Below are positions 50,377 through 59,397 of a DNA stretch of 64,000 nt, in pieces. The notes beneath the pieces were generated by a model. The model made no database searches. It had not been told where the DNA came from and worked only from the letters and a program-made list of their open reading frames with translations. This DNA comes from Mogibacterium sp. (GTDB lineage: Bacteria > Bacillota > Clostridia > Peptostreptococcales > Anaerovoracaceae). The stretch spans positions 1 to 64,000 of the forward strand of contig JAFRCS010000015.1 in assembly GCA_017404265.1 (NCBI GenBank), written 5' to 3'. The first letter of the stretch is position 1, and every line of letters begins with the position of its first letter. The translations under genes were made by a program, and so were the position numbers.

Positions 50377-51477
50377 TTACCTGTATGTCTCCATTACCGT
50401 TTTGTATATGATATCCGTCGCCTCGGTAGGCGCGACTTTTCTGCTTGCTTCTGACATGCTTTTCAGGATATCCCTGTCGGAATCGAGTTCTCTCACTATT
50501 GAAAGGACTCTGTCAGTGATATCGTCGCTTTCTCTGACTATGATAGCGCCGCCTTCATCTGCCACCGCTTTGGCATTGTAATACTGATGGTCTGCGGTCA
50601 CATTAGGTGAAGGGATGAATATCGCGGCCTTCCCGGCCATCGTTGTTTCTGCCGTAGAAAGAGCTCCGCTGCGGCTTATAAGAAGGTCGCTGGCGGAAAG
50701 CTGCAGAGGCATGTCGTCAATAAACGCGCTGATCCTTACGTTTTCCGGCGCGAATCCTTCCCCGTCCAGTCTTTCCTTTATCTTGTCATAGTAATTCTTA
50801 CCGGTACCCCATATGACCGTGTATCCGTCTTTATCCGCATACTCTCTGGCAATGGCCTCACCTACCTGATTTGTAGTCTCGGAGCCCAGGCTTCCGCCAA
50901 ACACCAGTATGACGAGGTCATCATCCGGTATCCCAAGAGCCTTTCTGTCTTCAGTGATATCTCTGCCTGCAAATTCCGATCTGACAGGATTGCCGCTGTA
51001 GATTATGTTGTCTGTGCTTTTGAAATACTGGCGGGCTGACTCGAATCCGAGAAAGACCTTCCTTGCCTTGCCGGCTGCCATCCTGTTGGATACACCCGGA
51101 AAACCATTCTGCTCATGCAGATAAACAGGTATCCTCAGTCTCTGAGCAGCCAGTACCACAGGAACGCTCACAAAGCTGCCCGTACTTATTACGGCGTCAG
51201 GTCTGAATTTCTTAAGTATCTTTACGGCATCACGTGTGCCTTTCATCGTTCTCCTGAGAGTGGTCACAAGTCTCTTTGGATCGCTTCTGTCCAGCCAGGT
51301 CGAATCGACTTCATACAGCGGATAGCCGTGAGCCGGTATTATCTGTTTTTCAAGCGGCTCACCCTTTGCAATAAAAATGATCTCACAGGACGGATCCTCC
51401 GCCTTGAATTTGTCTCCTATGGCAAGCGCAGGATAAATATGACCGCCTGTTATTCCACCTGTCAGCACTATCCTCAT
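50377..51477 (-). CDS. murG: MurG, lipid II-forming GlcNAc transferase
   Basis: 366 residues. MurG adds GlcNAc to lipid I on the inner membrane face. The N-terminal G-G-I-T-G-G-H-I-Y-P-A (GGTGGH-type loop), H-E-Q-N-G-F-P-G near 120 and the C-terminal S-R-S-G-A-L-S-T-A-E-T with the U-D-P-GlcNAc-binding glutamate are present. The ATG overlaps the stop of the ftsW gene by 4 bases. Confidence 0.96.
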   Translation of the reverse strand: MRIVLTGGITGGHIYPALAIGDKFKAEDPSCEIIFIAKGEPLEKQIIPAHGYPLYEVDSTWLDRSDPKRLVTTLRRTMKGTRDAVKILKKFRPDAVISTGSFVSVPVVLAAQRLRIPVYLHEQNGFPGVSNRMAAGKARKVFLGFESARQYFKSTDNIIYSGNPVRSEFAGRDITEDRKALGIPDDDLVILVFGGSLGSETTNQVGEAIAREYADKDGYTVIWGTGKNYYDKIKERLDGEGFAPENVRISAFIDDMPLQLSASDLLISRSGALSTAETTMAGKAAIFIPSPNVTADHQYYNAKAVADEGGAIIVRESDDITDRVLSIVRELDSDRDILKSMSEASRKVAPTEATDIIYKTVMETYR

Positions 51478-52724
51478 TTCTTTGCCGTCCTTTGCTTACG
51501 TGATACGTTGAGCGCTATACCTATCGCTATCATGAACGACCACATGGATGTGCCTCCGTAACTGATGAACGGAAGTGTGATGCCGGTGGCCGGCATGGAT
51601 GAAGTTACTACCGCGACATTGATGATGACCTGCAGTCCCAGCATGACGGCAACTCCCGTAGCAAGGTAGAATCCCAGTTTATCCCTTGCCTTGAGCGCTA
51701 CCATGAACAGTCTGCAAATAAGTATGATGTATACCAGCATCAGTAATACGAAGCCTATATATCCGAGTTCCTCGCCTATTACAGCAAGAATGAAGTCGTT
51801 CTGAGGATCCGGCAGGTACAGGGTCTTGGCGACACTGCGTCCGAATCCAAGTCCCTTGAGTCCTCCGTTGCCCAGAGCAATAAGACCCTGTGTTACCTGA
51901 TATCCGCTTCCCTGTCTGTCGGCGAAAGGATCCATGAAGCTGTTGATCCTGTTGTACCAGTGTTCCGGTACTTTTGCCGTGATTATATAGAAGTATCCGG
52001 CAACAGCTCCCGCAGCAGGCAAAGCCATGAACAGTATATTCAGCCCTGCCACCAGCATGATGGATATCATGATGGCGACCAGTACGATAGCTGTCGAGAG
52101 GTTAGGCTGCCTTACAATGAGATAAAAGTGCAGACCCATTACGATAAGCAGTACCCCAAGACCCTTTGCGGACCGGATAGCTGAAGGATCCTTGACCAGG
52201 AAACATGACGTAAATACGATAATTGCGACCTTTGAGAATTCACTCGGCGTGATGTTGAGTCCGAATAGTCCTCTCTGAGCTCCGCCTACGGTGGAACTCG
52301 TAAGGATAACGGCAACAAGCAGACCAAGACTTATTACCATGATCAGATTACTGATCTTCATGTAAACATGATAATCAATGTTGGCAACTACCAGCATGAT
52401 GAACAGTCCGCTCACCACCCATACCGCCTGTCTGACGAGATAGTATGTTGGGTCAGGATTGGCGGTGTTGATCGTCTGATAATACCCTGCGCTGAAAACC
52501 ATCGCTATACCAAAGAGCGAGAGCACCAGAACAAAGACCACAACTCCGAAGTCGTAGCCTGTAACTACCCTGCCAAGTCCGCGGCCAAAGCTTTTGGTCT
52601 CATCAACTACGTTCGTGACGCTCATTTTGTTCTGACCGCGTCTTTCACGTCTGATGGCTCTGCGGGTCGCTGCCTTTTCGGCCATGCTCTTTTTATTCTT
52701 TACTTCAGCATCTCCTTTACGCAT
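51474..52724 (-). CDS. ftsW: FtsW/SpoVE SEDS peptidoglycan polymerase
   Basis: 416 residues with ten hydrophobic helices after a basic N-terminal tail of about 50 residues. SEDS signatures are visible: the end of helix 7 (Q-G-L-I-A-L-G-N-G-G-L-K-G-L-G-F-G) and the E-E-L-G-Y-I-G-F segment, plus P-F-I-S-Y-G-G-T-S near the end. FtsW polymerises septal glycan with its partner penicillin-binding protein. The start is uncertain: ATG 52724 overlaps the murD end by 25 bases and has poor spacing; an in-frame ATG at codon 14 is the alternative. Confidence 0.93.
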   Translation of the reverse strand: MRKGDAEVKNKKSMAEKAATRRAIRRERRGQNKMSVTNVVDETKSFGRGLGRVVTGYDFGVVVFVLVLSLFGIAMVFSAGYYQTINTANPDPTYYLVRQAVWVVSGLFIMLVVANIDYHVYMKISNLIMVISLGLLVAVILTSSTVGGAQRGLFGLNITPSEFSKVAIIVFTSCFLVKDPSAIRSAKGLGVLLIVMGLHFYLIVRQPNLSTAIVLVAIMISIMLVAGLNILFMALPAAGAVAGYFYIITAKVPEHWYNRINSFMDPFADRQGSGYQVTQGLIALGNGGLKGLGFGRSVAKTLYLPDPQNDFILAVIGEELGYIGFVLLMLVYIILICRLFMVALKARDKLGFYLATGVAVMLGLQVIINVAVVTSSMPATGITLPFISYGGTSMWSFMIAIGIALNVSRKQRTAKK

Positions 52725-54085
52725 TCCTTGAAGTGTCTGCCTCTCTGTTCAAAGTTGTCGTACATGTCCCAGCTGGCGCACGCAGGCGACAGCAGTACCT
52801 TCTGTCCCGGTTTCGCAAGCTCTGCCGCTTTGCGAACACAGGAAGGCATGTCCTTGCAATTGTAAATGTTTGTGAAGCCGGCCTTTCTTGCCGCTTCTTC
52901 AATGATAGGTGCATCCCTTCCGAGCAGCACCAGAGCCTCTACGCATCCCTTGAAGTGGTTCGCAAGTTCCGTGAAATCCTGACTCTTGCCGTCTCCGCCG
53001 GCTATGAGGATAACGCCGTCCTTAAGGGCCTTGAGCGCTATTACAGCCGCGTCTACATTGGTGCCCTTAGAATCGTTGAAATAGTCTACTCCATCGACAT
53101 TGCCGCTGAATTCTATCCTGTGCTCCACTCCCGGAAACTCTCTTACAGCAGCGGATATGATTTCAGGATCTATGCCTGCGAAAAACGCTATCGCGGATGC
53201 GGCAAGCACGTTCTCCACGTTGTGATCACCTATGATCTTCAGCTCAGATCTGTCACAGATGAAGTGATCGGTTCCGTCAAGTCCCCTGACCATGATCCTG
53301 GTACCGTCGAGGTATGCTCCGGCAGCAGGAACCGTCTTTCTGCTGAACGGTATGACTGTTGCCGCGGTGCCGTCTTTGAGTGCGTAAGCCAGCGGATCAT
53401 CAAGGTTAATGATCAAAAACTCATCAGGGCCCTGCTCTGCCGCTATGCGCGCCTTGGCTGCTCCGTAAGCCTCCATGGTACCGTGTCTGTTCAGATGATC
53501 CGGTGTGAGATTCAGTATCGAGGACACCACAGGCCTGAACCAGGATGTGGTTTCGAGCTGGAAGGACGATACCTCTGTAATGAGCCATTTGTCTTCCTTG
53601 CTGCCTGCTGCTTCGGCCACTACCGGGCTTCCGATATTGCCCACAACAGCCGTATCACGTCCCGCAGCCTTGAATATCTCCCCTACGAGTGTCGTAGTGG
53701 TCGTCTTTCCGTTGGTGCCTGTAATGGCTATGAACTGCCCCTCTCCGAGTCTGTATGCCATCTCGAGCTCGCCTGTTATCTCTATGCCTGCCTTGCGGGC
53801 TTCCTCTATATGAGCAAGCGTTGGAGGGACACCCGGGCTCAGCACCAGCATGTCGAATGACGTCATATCCTCAGGTACGCTGCCCAGGTATGCCGTAATG
53901 CCTTCATTCTGCATGTACTGGATGAACTGTGTATCGAGCTTGTCAGAGGTCTTCGAATCCTGCACGGAAACTTTTGCTCCGGCTTCATTGAGAGCCTTCG
54001 CAGCAGCTTTTCCGGATTTGCCCAGACCGACTATAAGCACTTTTTTACCTTTAAGTGACTGTATGTATTCTTTTCCTCTTTTCAT
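52700..54085 (-). CDS. murD: UDP-N-acetylmuramoylalanine--D-glutamate ligase
   Basis: 461 residues. MurD adds D-Glu to UDP-MurNAc-L-Ala. Visible motifs are the Rossmann G-L-G-K-S-G near 21-25, the ATP loop G-T-N-G-K-T-T (123-129), N-L-T-P-D-H-L-N-R-H specific for MurD, and S-P-A-C-A-S-W-D-M-Y-D-N-F near the end. It lies between mraY and ftsW; murE and murF, normally near it, are absent. Confidence 0.97.
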   Translation of the reverse strand: MKRGKEYIQSLKGKKVLIVGLGKSGKAAAKALNEAGAKVSVQDSKTSDKLDTQFIQYMQNEGITAYLGSVPEDMTSFDMLVLSPGVPPTLAHIEEARKAGIEITGELEMAYRLGEGQFIAITGTNGKTTTTTLVGEIFKAAGRDTAVVGNIGSPVVAEAAGSKEDKWLITEVSSFQLETTSWFRPVVSSILNLTPDHLNRHGTMEAYGAAKARIAAEQGPDEFLIINLDDPLAYALKDGTAATVIPFSRKTVPAAGAYLDGTRIMVRGLDGTDHFICDRSELKIIGDHNVENVLAASAIAFFAGIDPEIISAAVREFPGVEHRIEFSGNVDGVDYFNDSKGTNVDAAVIALKALKDGVILIAGGDGKSQDFTELANHFKGCVEALVLLGRDAPIIEEAARKAGFTNIYNCKDMPSCVRKAAELAKPGQKVLLSPACASWDMYDNFEQRGRHFKECVKEMLK

Positions 54086-54120
54086 TTTTTCTTTTACCCT
54101 TTGTGTATTTCGCGCATGCG

Positions 54121-55107
54121 TTATCTAACTGAGAAATACGCGATAATGCAGCATATGAATGTGAACAGACAGAACATCTTGACGACCTTTGTCTCGTGCC
54201 ATCCGCCAAGCTCAAAATGATGGTGTATAGGTGCCATTCTGAACACTCTCTTGCCACCTGATTTCTTGAAATATGTTACCTGTATGATTACTGACAGGGC
54301 TTCTATCACATAGATCAGTCCTGCTATCGGAAGCAGCCATTCCATGTGTCCCACTATCGCCATCGCCGAGAGCACTCCGCCCAGGGCCATGGAACCGGTA
54401 TCTCCCATGAATATCTGAGCCGGATAGTGATTGTAAAGGAAGAATCCGACCAGAGCGCCAAACAGCGCCTGCCCTGCAACTGCCATTGGTTCGCTTCCCC
54501 CATGGACGCTCATGCCGATTATCGCGAATGTGCACGCTACGATAGCGGAGTTGCTGGACGCGAGTCCGTCTAATCCGTCCGTGAGGTTTACGGCGTTAGC
54601 CATGGCGATCTCGATGAACACGACGAACGGGATGTACAGTATGCCGATGTCTACCGTCTTGCGGAAGAACGGGATAAACATGGCCGTACCTTCCTTTGAC
54701 ATCATGAATATCGCGAGCGCGAGTCCGAAAACAGCCTGAAGTATCAGCTTCTGCTTTGGTGTGAGGCCTTCGTTCTGCTTTTTGGCTATCTTGTTATAGT
54801 CATCGATGAATCCGACTGCGCCAAACGCGTACATGCTGAGAAGTATCGCGATCTTGCCCATGGTATCGCTCCCCGGCATGAACATGCTTACTATGACTGC
54901 TGCGGTAGTTCCCAGTATGAAGGCTATGCCTCCCATCGTAGGGGTCCCCGCTTTGCTAAGATGCTCCTTTGGCCCTTCTTCCCTTATATACTGGCCGAAT
55001 TGCTTCTGCTTCATGAAAGGGATCATGCGTGCCGTGACGAGCATCGAGACGGCAAAGCCTATGGCTGCTATTAATGCGTATGTACCTGTTCCGTGAGTGT
55101 TAACCAT
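54121..55107 (-). CDS. mraY: Phospho-N-acetylmuramoyl-pentapeptide transferase MraY
   Basis: 328 residues, ten membrane helices. MraY transfers phospho-MurNAc-pentapeptide to undecaprenyl phosphate, forming lipid I. Signature segments: K-A-G-T-P-T-M-G-G, D-D-Y-N-K-I, N-A-V-N-L-T-D-G-L-D-G-L-A and the histidine cluster P-I-H-H-H-F-E near the C-terminus. The start is 2 bases after the stop of the penicillin-binding protein gene. Confidence 0.97.
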   Translation of the reverse strand: MVNTHGTGTYALIAAIGFAVSMLVTARMIPFMKQKQFGQYIREEGPKEHLSKAGTPTMGGIAFILGTTAAVIVSMFMPGSDTMGKIAILLSMYAFGAVGFIDDYNKIAKKQNEGLTPKQKLILQAVFGLALAIFMMSKEGTAMFIPFFRKTVDIGILYIPFVVFIEIAMANAVNLTDGLDGLASSNSAIVACTFAIIGMSVHGGSEPMAVAGQALFGALVGFFLYNHYPAQIFMGDTGSMALGGVLSAMAIVGHMEWLLPIAGLIYVIEALSVIIQVTYFKKSGGKRVFRMAPIHHHFELGGWHETKVVKMFCLFTFICCIIAYFSVR

Positions 55108-55108
55108 A

Positions 55109-57157
55109 TTATTCGCTGTAAATATAAACTATCGATCCTTTATCTACTTTAGTGTCTGCCTTCGGGTACTGGTCGACTACTACGAACGACTGACCTTTCA
55201 GACTCTCCGGCATTACTGTGTATTTAAGCCCGTAAGACTCTATCCTGCTGATAGCGTCAAGGCTGTCCATACCGGTGATATCCGGCACTTTGACTTTGTT
55301 TTTCTTGGCTGCCTTAGCTTCCTCTTTCGTGTACCTGCGCTCCACACCGAGATACTCCAGAGATTTCTCTGTGATCTCCTTGACGATAGGACCGGCTGTG
55401 TTGGATCCGTACATCTTCTTGGTAGGTCTGTATACGATACATATCATCGAAATGACCGGATCATCCATCGGAGCCATTACTACGAATGACGTATTCGTCT
55501 CATCGCTGTAGCGCTTGCCGGATACACGGTTCGCTGTACCTGTCTTTCCGCCCACTCTGTAGCCCGGAATATATGCGGTCGTACCCATTGCGTCAGAAAC
55601 GTAGTATTCCATTATGTCGGCCATCTTGGCCGCGGTCTCTTCGGAAACCACCTGCCTGACCTTGACATCCTCCATCTCCTCGACAGTATTGCCTTCAGAG
55701 TCTACGATCTTACTTACGATCTTCGGCTTCATAAGTACTCCGCCGTTACCGAAAGAGTTTACCGCGCAGAGCAGCTGCAGCGGCGTTACGGCTATTCCCT
55801 GGCCGTATCCGGTAGTGGCAAGGTCTACCCTTGTCATGTTGTCAGGGTCCTTGACGATCGAATATCCCTCGCCCGGCAGATCCACTCCGGTCTGATCGTT
55901 GAATCCGAAGAGATCTATGTAGTTGTAGAAGGTCTTGGCGCCCATATCGAGCGAGACCTGGGCAAGAGCCGGGTTGCATGAGTTTCCTACAGCCTCCTTG
56001 AGCGACTGCTTGCCATGTGTGGCCAGGCAGTGGAGGGTGTAGTCGTCAACACGGATACCGCCCGTGCACTTGTATCTCGAATTCTCATCGGCGCTCCCGG
56101 ATTCAAGAGCCGCGGCAGCGGCGATAAGCTTGAACGTCGATCCAGGCTCATATATATCGCTCACAGCGTTTATCTTCCACATGCTGCTGAGATAATTGGT
56201 CTTCTGTTCATCGGTCATAGCCTCGAATTCCTTGAGAGCTTCCGGATCGGAAGGCTGCGAGGAGTTGTTAGGATCATATTCCGGAGTCGTTGCCATCGCG
56301 AGTATGTTTCCCGTCTTAGGCTCCATCACTATGCAGGTGATGGCATCGGCGCCGGTCTTTTTCATGCCGGTTTCCAGGGCGTCTTCCACAAAGTGCTGTA
56401 TGACCGAATCGATCGTAGTAACGATGCTGTATCCGTCCTGCGGCTTATAGTATCTGGTCTTTCCGTTTGAAAGAGTATTTCCGTTGTTGTCCGTGACTCT
56501 TACGGCTCTTCCCTTGATGCCCGCGAGCCGCGAGTTGTATTCATACTCAAGGCCGGAACGTCCGACATTTTCCGAATTGACGCCTCCCAGCACCTGAGCC
56601 GCGAAAGCGCCGTTAGGATAATACCTGGCAGCTCTTGTCTTTATTACAACATTGCTGCCGAATAACTGCTGAGCTCTTTCCACCTGTTCTCTTGTCAGGC
56701 CGTCCGCGATAAGCACAAGGTTCTCCTCGCCCTCAAGAAGTGCCTGCATCTCCGCGGCATCCTTTCCGGTCACATTGGAGAGGCTGAGTATCGCCTTGGC
56801 CTTGTCGTCATTGCTTATGCTTTCATCTTTGTAGATATACTGTGTGTAAGCGTAGAGCTCATATTCGGTCACTGACTCCGCGAGCGTATTCATTCGCGAA
56901 TCGTAAATGGCTCCTCTTACAGGATCGATCTCTGTATCGACCTTCTGCATCTCGGCTGCCATTATTTTAAGCTCATCAGACTTGTAGATCTGCCAGTATC
57001 CCATTCGAAGCATCAGCACAAACAGCAAAAAGAGCATAACGCCAAAACCCGCAGCAAGTCTGTTGCGGTTTTTTGAAGTGATCACTTTGGGATTGTCTTC
57101 AAGCGCCCTTCTTCTTATTTTTTCTCTCTTCTTGTCACTTCTTTTGCTTGTGTCCAT
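55109..57157 (-). CDS. Class B penicillin-binding protein with PASTA domain (FtsI/SpoVD type)
   Basis: 682 residues: basic N-terminus (1-33), transmembrane helix 34-54, dimerisation domain (about 60-220), transpeptidase with S340 in P-G-S-T-F-K, G-N-S-C-N (SxN) and G-G-K-T-G-T (KTG), and one C-terminal PASTA domain (about 617-682). It cross-links septal or spore-cortex peptidoglycan together with the SEDS protein. FtsI/PBP2B and SpoVD share this layout, so which one it is cannot be told. It has its own extended -10 promoter candidate behind a terminator. Confidence 0.93.
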   Translation of the reverse strand: MDTSKRSDKKREKIRRRALEDNPKVITSKNRNRLAAGFGVMLFLLFVLMLRMGYWQIYKSDELKIMAAEMQKVDTEIDPVRGAIYDSRMNTLAESVTEYELYAYTQYIYKDESISNDDKAKAILSLSNVTGKDAAEMQALLEGEENLVLIADGLTREQVERAQQLFGSNVVIKTRAARYYPNGAFAAQVLGGVNSENVGRSGLEYEYNSRLAGIKGRAVRVTDNNGNTLSNGKTRYYKPQDGYSIVTTIDSVIQHFVEDALETGMKKTGADAITCIVMEPKTGNILAMATTPEYDPNNSSQPSDPEALKEFEAMTDEQKTNYLSSMWKINAVSDIYEPGSTFKLIAAAAALESGSADENSRYKCTGGIRVDDYTLHCLATHGKQSLKEAVGNSCNPALAQVSLDMGAKTFYNYIDLFGFNDQTGVDLPGEGYSIVKDPDNMTRVDLATTGYGQGIAVTPLQLLCAVNSFGNGGVLMKPKIVSKIVDSEGNTVEEMEDVKVRQVVSEETAAKMADIMEYYVSDAMGTTAYIPGYRVGGKTGTANRVSGKRYSDETNTSFVVMAPMDDPVISMICIVYRPTKKMYGSNTAGPIVKEITEKSLEYLGVERRYTKEEAKAAKKNKVKVPDITGMDSLDAISRIESYGLKYTVMPESLKGQSFVVVDQYPKADTKVDKGSIVYIYSE

Positions 57158-57189
57158 ACTTCCTCATTTAAACACAGTCATACGGATAT

Positions 57190-57198
57190 AGTATACCA
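57190..57198 (-). promoter_or_regulatory. Extended -10 promoter candidate for the PASTA penicillin-binding protein
   Basis: Minus strand TGG plus TATACT (57190-57198), 33 bases before the ATG; a weak TTTAAA -35 lies about 18 bases upstream. Confidence 0.5.
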
Positions 57199-57249
57199 CA
57201 TATTGTGCTGGAATTTAAAGGCAAATACTGTATTTAGATGCCTTAGTTC

Positions 57250-57289
57250 TAATAAAAATGCCACCGAGCCGTGACCGGTCAGTGGCACC
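57250..57289 (-). terminator. Intrinsic terminator inside the dcw cluster, after ftsL
   Basis: On the minus strand GTGCCACTGACCGG and its partner CCGAGCCG...GTGGCAT fold into a long stem followed by TTTTTATT. It separates mraZ-rsmH-ftsL from the downstream wall genes. Confidence 0.75.
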
Positions 57290-57307
57290 TTATAATGCGT
57301 GCCATAA

Positions 57308-57667
57308 TCAATTGTATGCTTCGCTGATTATTATGGAAGCCAGATTGCTTACTTCAGCCTGTACGGAGCTAAGTATGACCGTATTGTCAGCTGACGGATA
57401 GACCATGCCGTACTTCTTTGTAGCCACCTGCTCTATCTTTGTTACCTTTGTCTCCTCGGTTATCTGGCTGCTCAGGGAGTCTATTTCCGCCTGAAGATAT
57501 TCGTTCTGCATCTGCAGCACGTTGTTCTCATGCTGGATGATCGCCGCGTAAGACCTCATACCAACGAGTACGAATATGCCTATCATCACTACAGCCAGAA
57601 GTCTGGCCAAGCTTCTTCTGTCCGCCTTTATTCTGTCGGCTCTGATCCTCTCTGCTCTGCTTTCCAT
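57308..57667 (-). CDS. ftsL: FtsL-like septum initiator protein
   Basis: 119 residues from the chosen start M-E-S-R-A-E. A basic N-terminus leads into one transmembrane helix (about 21-38) and then a leucine-zipper coiled coil (N-N-V-L-Q-M-Q-N-E-Y-L-Q-A-E-I-D-S-L-S-S). This is the FtsL/DivIC layout; the position after rsmH makes FtsL likely. FtsL bridges FtsQ/DivIB and the septal synthase. The frame is open further upstream, but that part overlaps rsmH and has low-complexity basic residues. Confidence 0.85.
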   Translation of the reverse strand: MESRAERIRADRIKADRRSLARLLAVVMIGIFVLVGMRSYAAIIQHENNVLQMQNEYLQAEIDSLSSQITEETKVTKIEQVATKKYGMVYPSADNTVILSSVQAEVSNLASIIISEAYN

Positions 57668-57699
57668 GGTTCCCTGTGTCCTGTAAGTGTGTTTCTGTC

Positions 57700-58632
57700 C
57701 TATAGCTTTTCGAGAACTCTCAGCTTTGCGCTCCTGGCTCTCGGATTTGTTTCTGTTTCCTCTTCGGAAGGAACGACCGGTTTCTTTGTGACTCTCTTTA
57801 CATCGGCCACCTTGCCGCAGACGCATACCGGAAGCTCTTTAGGGCAAGTGCACGGGTCGAGTCTTCTCTCAAACTCCGTCTTTACGATGCGGTCCTCCAG
57901 CGAGTGGAATGTGATGACTGCTATCCTGCCTCCGCTTTCGAGCAGATCCGGGAGCTTTTCGACTGCGTCTCTCAGATGTCCCAGCTCGTCGTTCACTTCT
58001 ATGCGTATCGCCTGGAAGGTCCTCTTTGCAGGGTGCGGTCCGGTACGCCTGGCCTTTGCCGGTATCGCCGCCTTTATCACTTCTGTCAGCCTCCCGGTCG
58101 ACTCTATCGGCGACTCTGCCCTCTCCCTGACTATGAATTCGGCTATCCTGGATGCCCAGCGCTCTTCTCCGTAGTCTCTGATGATCCTTGTCAGCTCATC
58201 CCGGGAGTATCCGTTCACGATGTCGTAGGCGGTGAGCCTGTCGGTATCGTCCATCCGCATGTCGAGCGGAGCGTCCTGCATATAAGAGAAACCTCTTTCC
58301 GGATTGTCCAGCTGGTAAGAGCTGACTCCCAGATCAAGGAGTATGCCCTGTACCTTTCTGCCGGCTGCTGCGGCTATCGCTTCGGCATCGCTGTAATTCG
58401 CGTGCACGAATCTCTTTTTGCATCCGTATCCGGCGAGCCTTTGCTCAGCCGCGGCCAGAGCCTCACGGTCCCTGTCCACCGCTATCAGCATCCCGCCTTC
58501 CGTGAGCCTCCGGCAGATTCCTTCGGAATGTCCGCCGCCTCCCACGGTCCCGTCGACGTATATGCCGTCCGGTTTTATATCCAGGGCATCCATCACTTCG
58601 TTAAACAGTACGGGTACGTGTTCGAATTCCAT
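57700..58632 (-). CDS. rsmH: 16S rRNA (cytosine(1402)-N4)-methyltransferase RsmH
   Basis: 310 residues. RsmH methylates C1402 in the decoding centre. The SAM motif [10 protein letters not shown] near 27-36 and the [21 protein letters not shown] segment are diagnostic. It is the second gene of the dcw cluster, 9 bases after mraZ. Confidence 0.97.
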   Translation of the reverse strand: MEFEHVPVLFNEVMDALDIKPDGIYVDGTVGGGGHSEGICRRLTEGGMLIAVDRDREALAAAEQRLAGYGCKKRFVHANYSDAEAIAAAAGRKVQGILLDLGVSSYQLDNPERGFSYMQDAPLDMRMDDTDRLTAYDIVNGYSRDELTRIIRDYGEERWASRIAEFIVRERAESPIESTGRLTEVIKAAIPAKARRTGPHPAKRTFQAIRIEVNDELGHLRDAVEKLPDLLESGGRIAVITFHSLEDRIVKTEFERRLDPCTCPKELPVCVCGKVADVKRVTKKPVVPSEEETETNPRARSAKLRVLEKL

Positions 58633-58641
58633 GATGTCCCC

Positions 58642-59073
58642 TTAGATTCCGTACTCTCTGAGCTTGTCGGTAAACTTCTTGTCTTTCATCTTCTTGGCGA
58701 TGTCGAAGTCCGCCTTTGCCTCAGCGCTCCAGATCTCCACCTTGTCCATGGCGCCGGTAGTGATCAGGTCTTTAGTGATACGCGCGTACTCTCTGAGGTT
58801 CTGCGGTATCTTGATCCTTCCCTGGCCATCGAGTTCACAAAGCTCCGAATTTCCGAAGAAGTCCCTGATGAACTCACGGAAGTCGGCGTCCGACTGAGGA
58901 AGCGCTGATATCTTAGCGGCCATCTCCTCAAAGTCTTCCATCGTGTAGATGTACAGACATTCGTCGAAGCCCTTGGTGAGCATGCACCTGCCGCCAAGCT
59001 GATCCCTGAATTTCGCAGGGACCGCCATGCGGTTTTTATCATCTATTTTGTTCTGATAAGTGCCTAGAAACAT
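58642..59073 (-). CDS. mraZ: MraZ transcriptional regulator
   Basis: 143 residues with two AbrB-type swapped-hairpin domains, each with a D-x-K-x-R/G-R-I-x-I-P motif (K-I-D-D-K-N-R-M-A-V-P-A near 9-20 and D-G-Q-G-R-I-K-I-P-Q near 82-91). MraZ represses or activates the dcw promoter through TGGGG repeats. It is the first gene of the cluster; matching boxes lie upstream at 59145-59201. Confidence 0.96.
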   Translation of the reverse strand: MFLGTYQNKIDDKNRMAVPAKFRDQLGGRCMLTKGFDECLYIYTMEDFEEMAAKISALPQSDADFREFIRDFFGNSELCELDGQGRIKIPQNLREYARITKDLITTGAMDKVEIWSAEAKADFDIAKKMKDKKFTDKLREYGI

Positions 59074-59144
59074 TTTCGTTGGAATTGCAGGCTTTGCGGC
59101 CTCTTTTTAAGTTAGTTTTCATCTTTGGTGTCAAGTCGATTTTA

Positions 59145-59201
59145 CCCCACTTTTCCCCATCATTCAAACGATTTCCCTTATTTTTTGTTATGATTTCCCC
59201 A
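59145..59201 (-). promoter_or_regulatory. MraZ-box repeats upstream of mraZ
   Basis: Minus-strand TGGGG occurs at 59145-59149 and 59155-59159, exactly 10 bp apart, and again at 59197-59201. A degenerate AAGGG at 59175-59179 keeps the 10-bp phase of the first two. The 10-bp period is what MraZ recognises. A TTTACA with 17-18-base spacing to CATAAC overlaps the distal box, so binding would affect the promoter. Confidence 0.65.
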
Positions 59202-59253
59202 CTTTTTTGTGTAAAGTTGCCTTTACAAATGGAAAAATAGCGAAAAATAAAAA

Positions 59254-59276
59254 ACAGACACAATATGTAGTGTCTG
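59254..59276 (-). terminator. Hairpin with U-run upstream of the dcw promoter
   Basis: CAGACAC (59255-59261) pairs with GTGTCTG (59270-59276); on the minus strand TTTTTTATTTTT follows. It would stop transcription from the SDR operon before mraZ. Confidence 0.7.
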
Positions 59277-59317
59277 CTTTACATTTTTGCACAATATGTA
59301 GGTAAAGATATCTTTAC
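59259..59317. repeat. 12-bp direct repeats and a 16-bp palindrome between the SDR gene and mraZ
   Basis: CACAATATGTAG occurs at 59259-59270 and 59290-59301. Directly after the second copy stands the perfect palindrome GTAAAGATATCTTTAC (59302-59317). No gene covers 59074-59397 (324 bases). A regulator binding region is likely; the regulator is unknown. Confidence 0.7.
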
Positions 59318-59364
59318 ATTTTTTATGCTTGTGTCTGCTTCTCCGGCATGCCACAAGATATGGA

Positions 59365-59384
59365 AACGGGCCCTCAGGGGCCCG
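59365..59384 (-). terminator. Terminator-like hairpin after the SDR gene
   Basis: CGGGCCC (59367-59373) pairs with GGGCCCG (59378-59384); on the minus strand TTTCC follows. The U-run is short. Confidence 0.5.
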
Positions 59385-59397
59385 CTTTCGATGCCTG

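Noticed and set aside
52733..53860. 375-codon plus-strand frame opposite murD
   Set aside because: Cys/Arg-rich composition with no domain; murD is complete on the other strand.
57904..58908. 334-codon plus-strand frame opposite rsmH and mraZ
   Set aside because: Covers two well-defined genes in antisense; no start signal.
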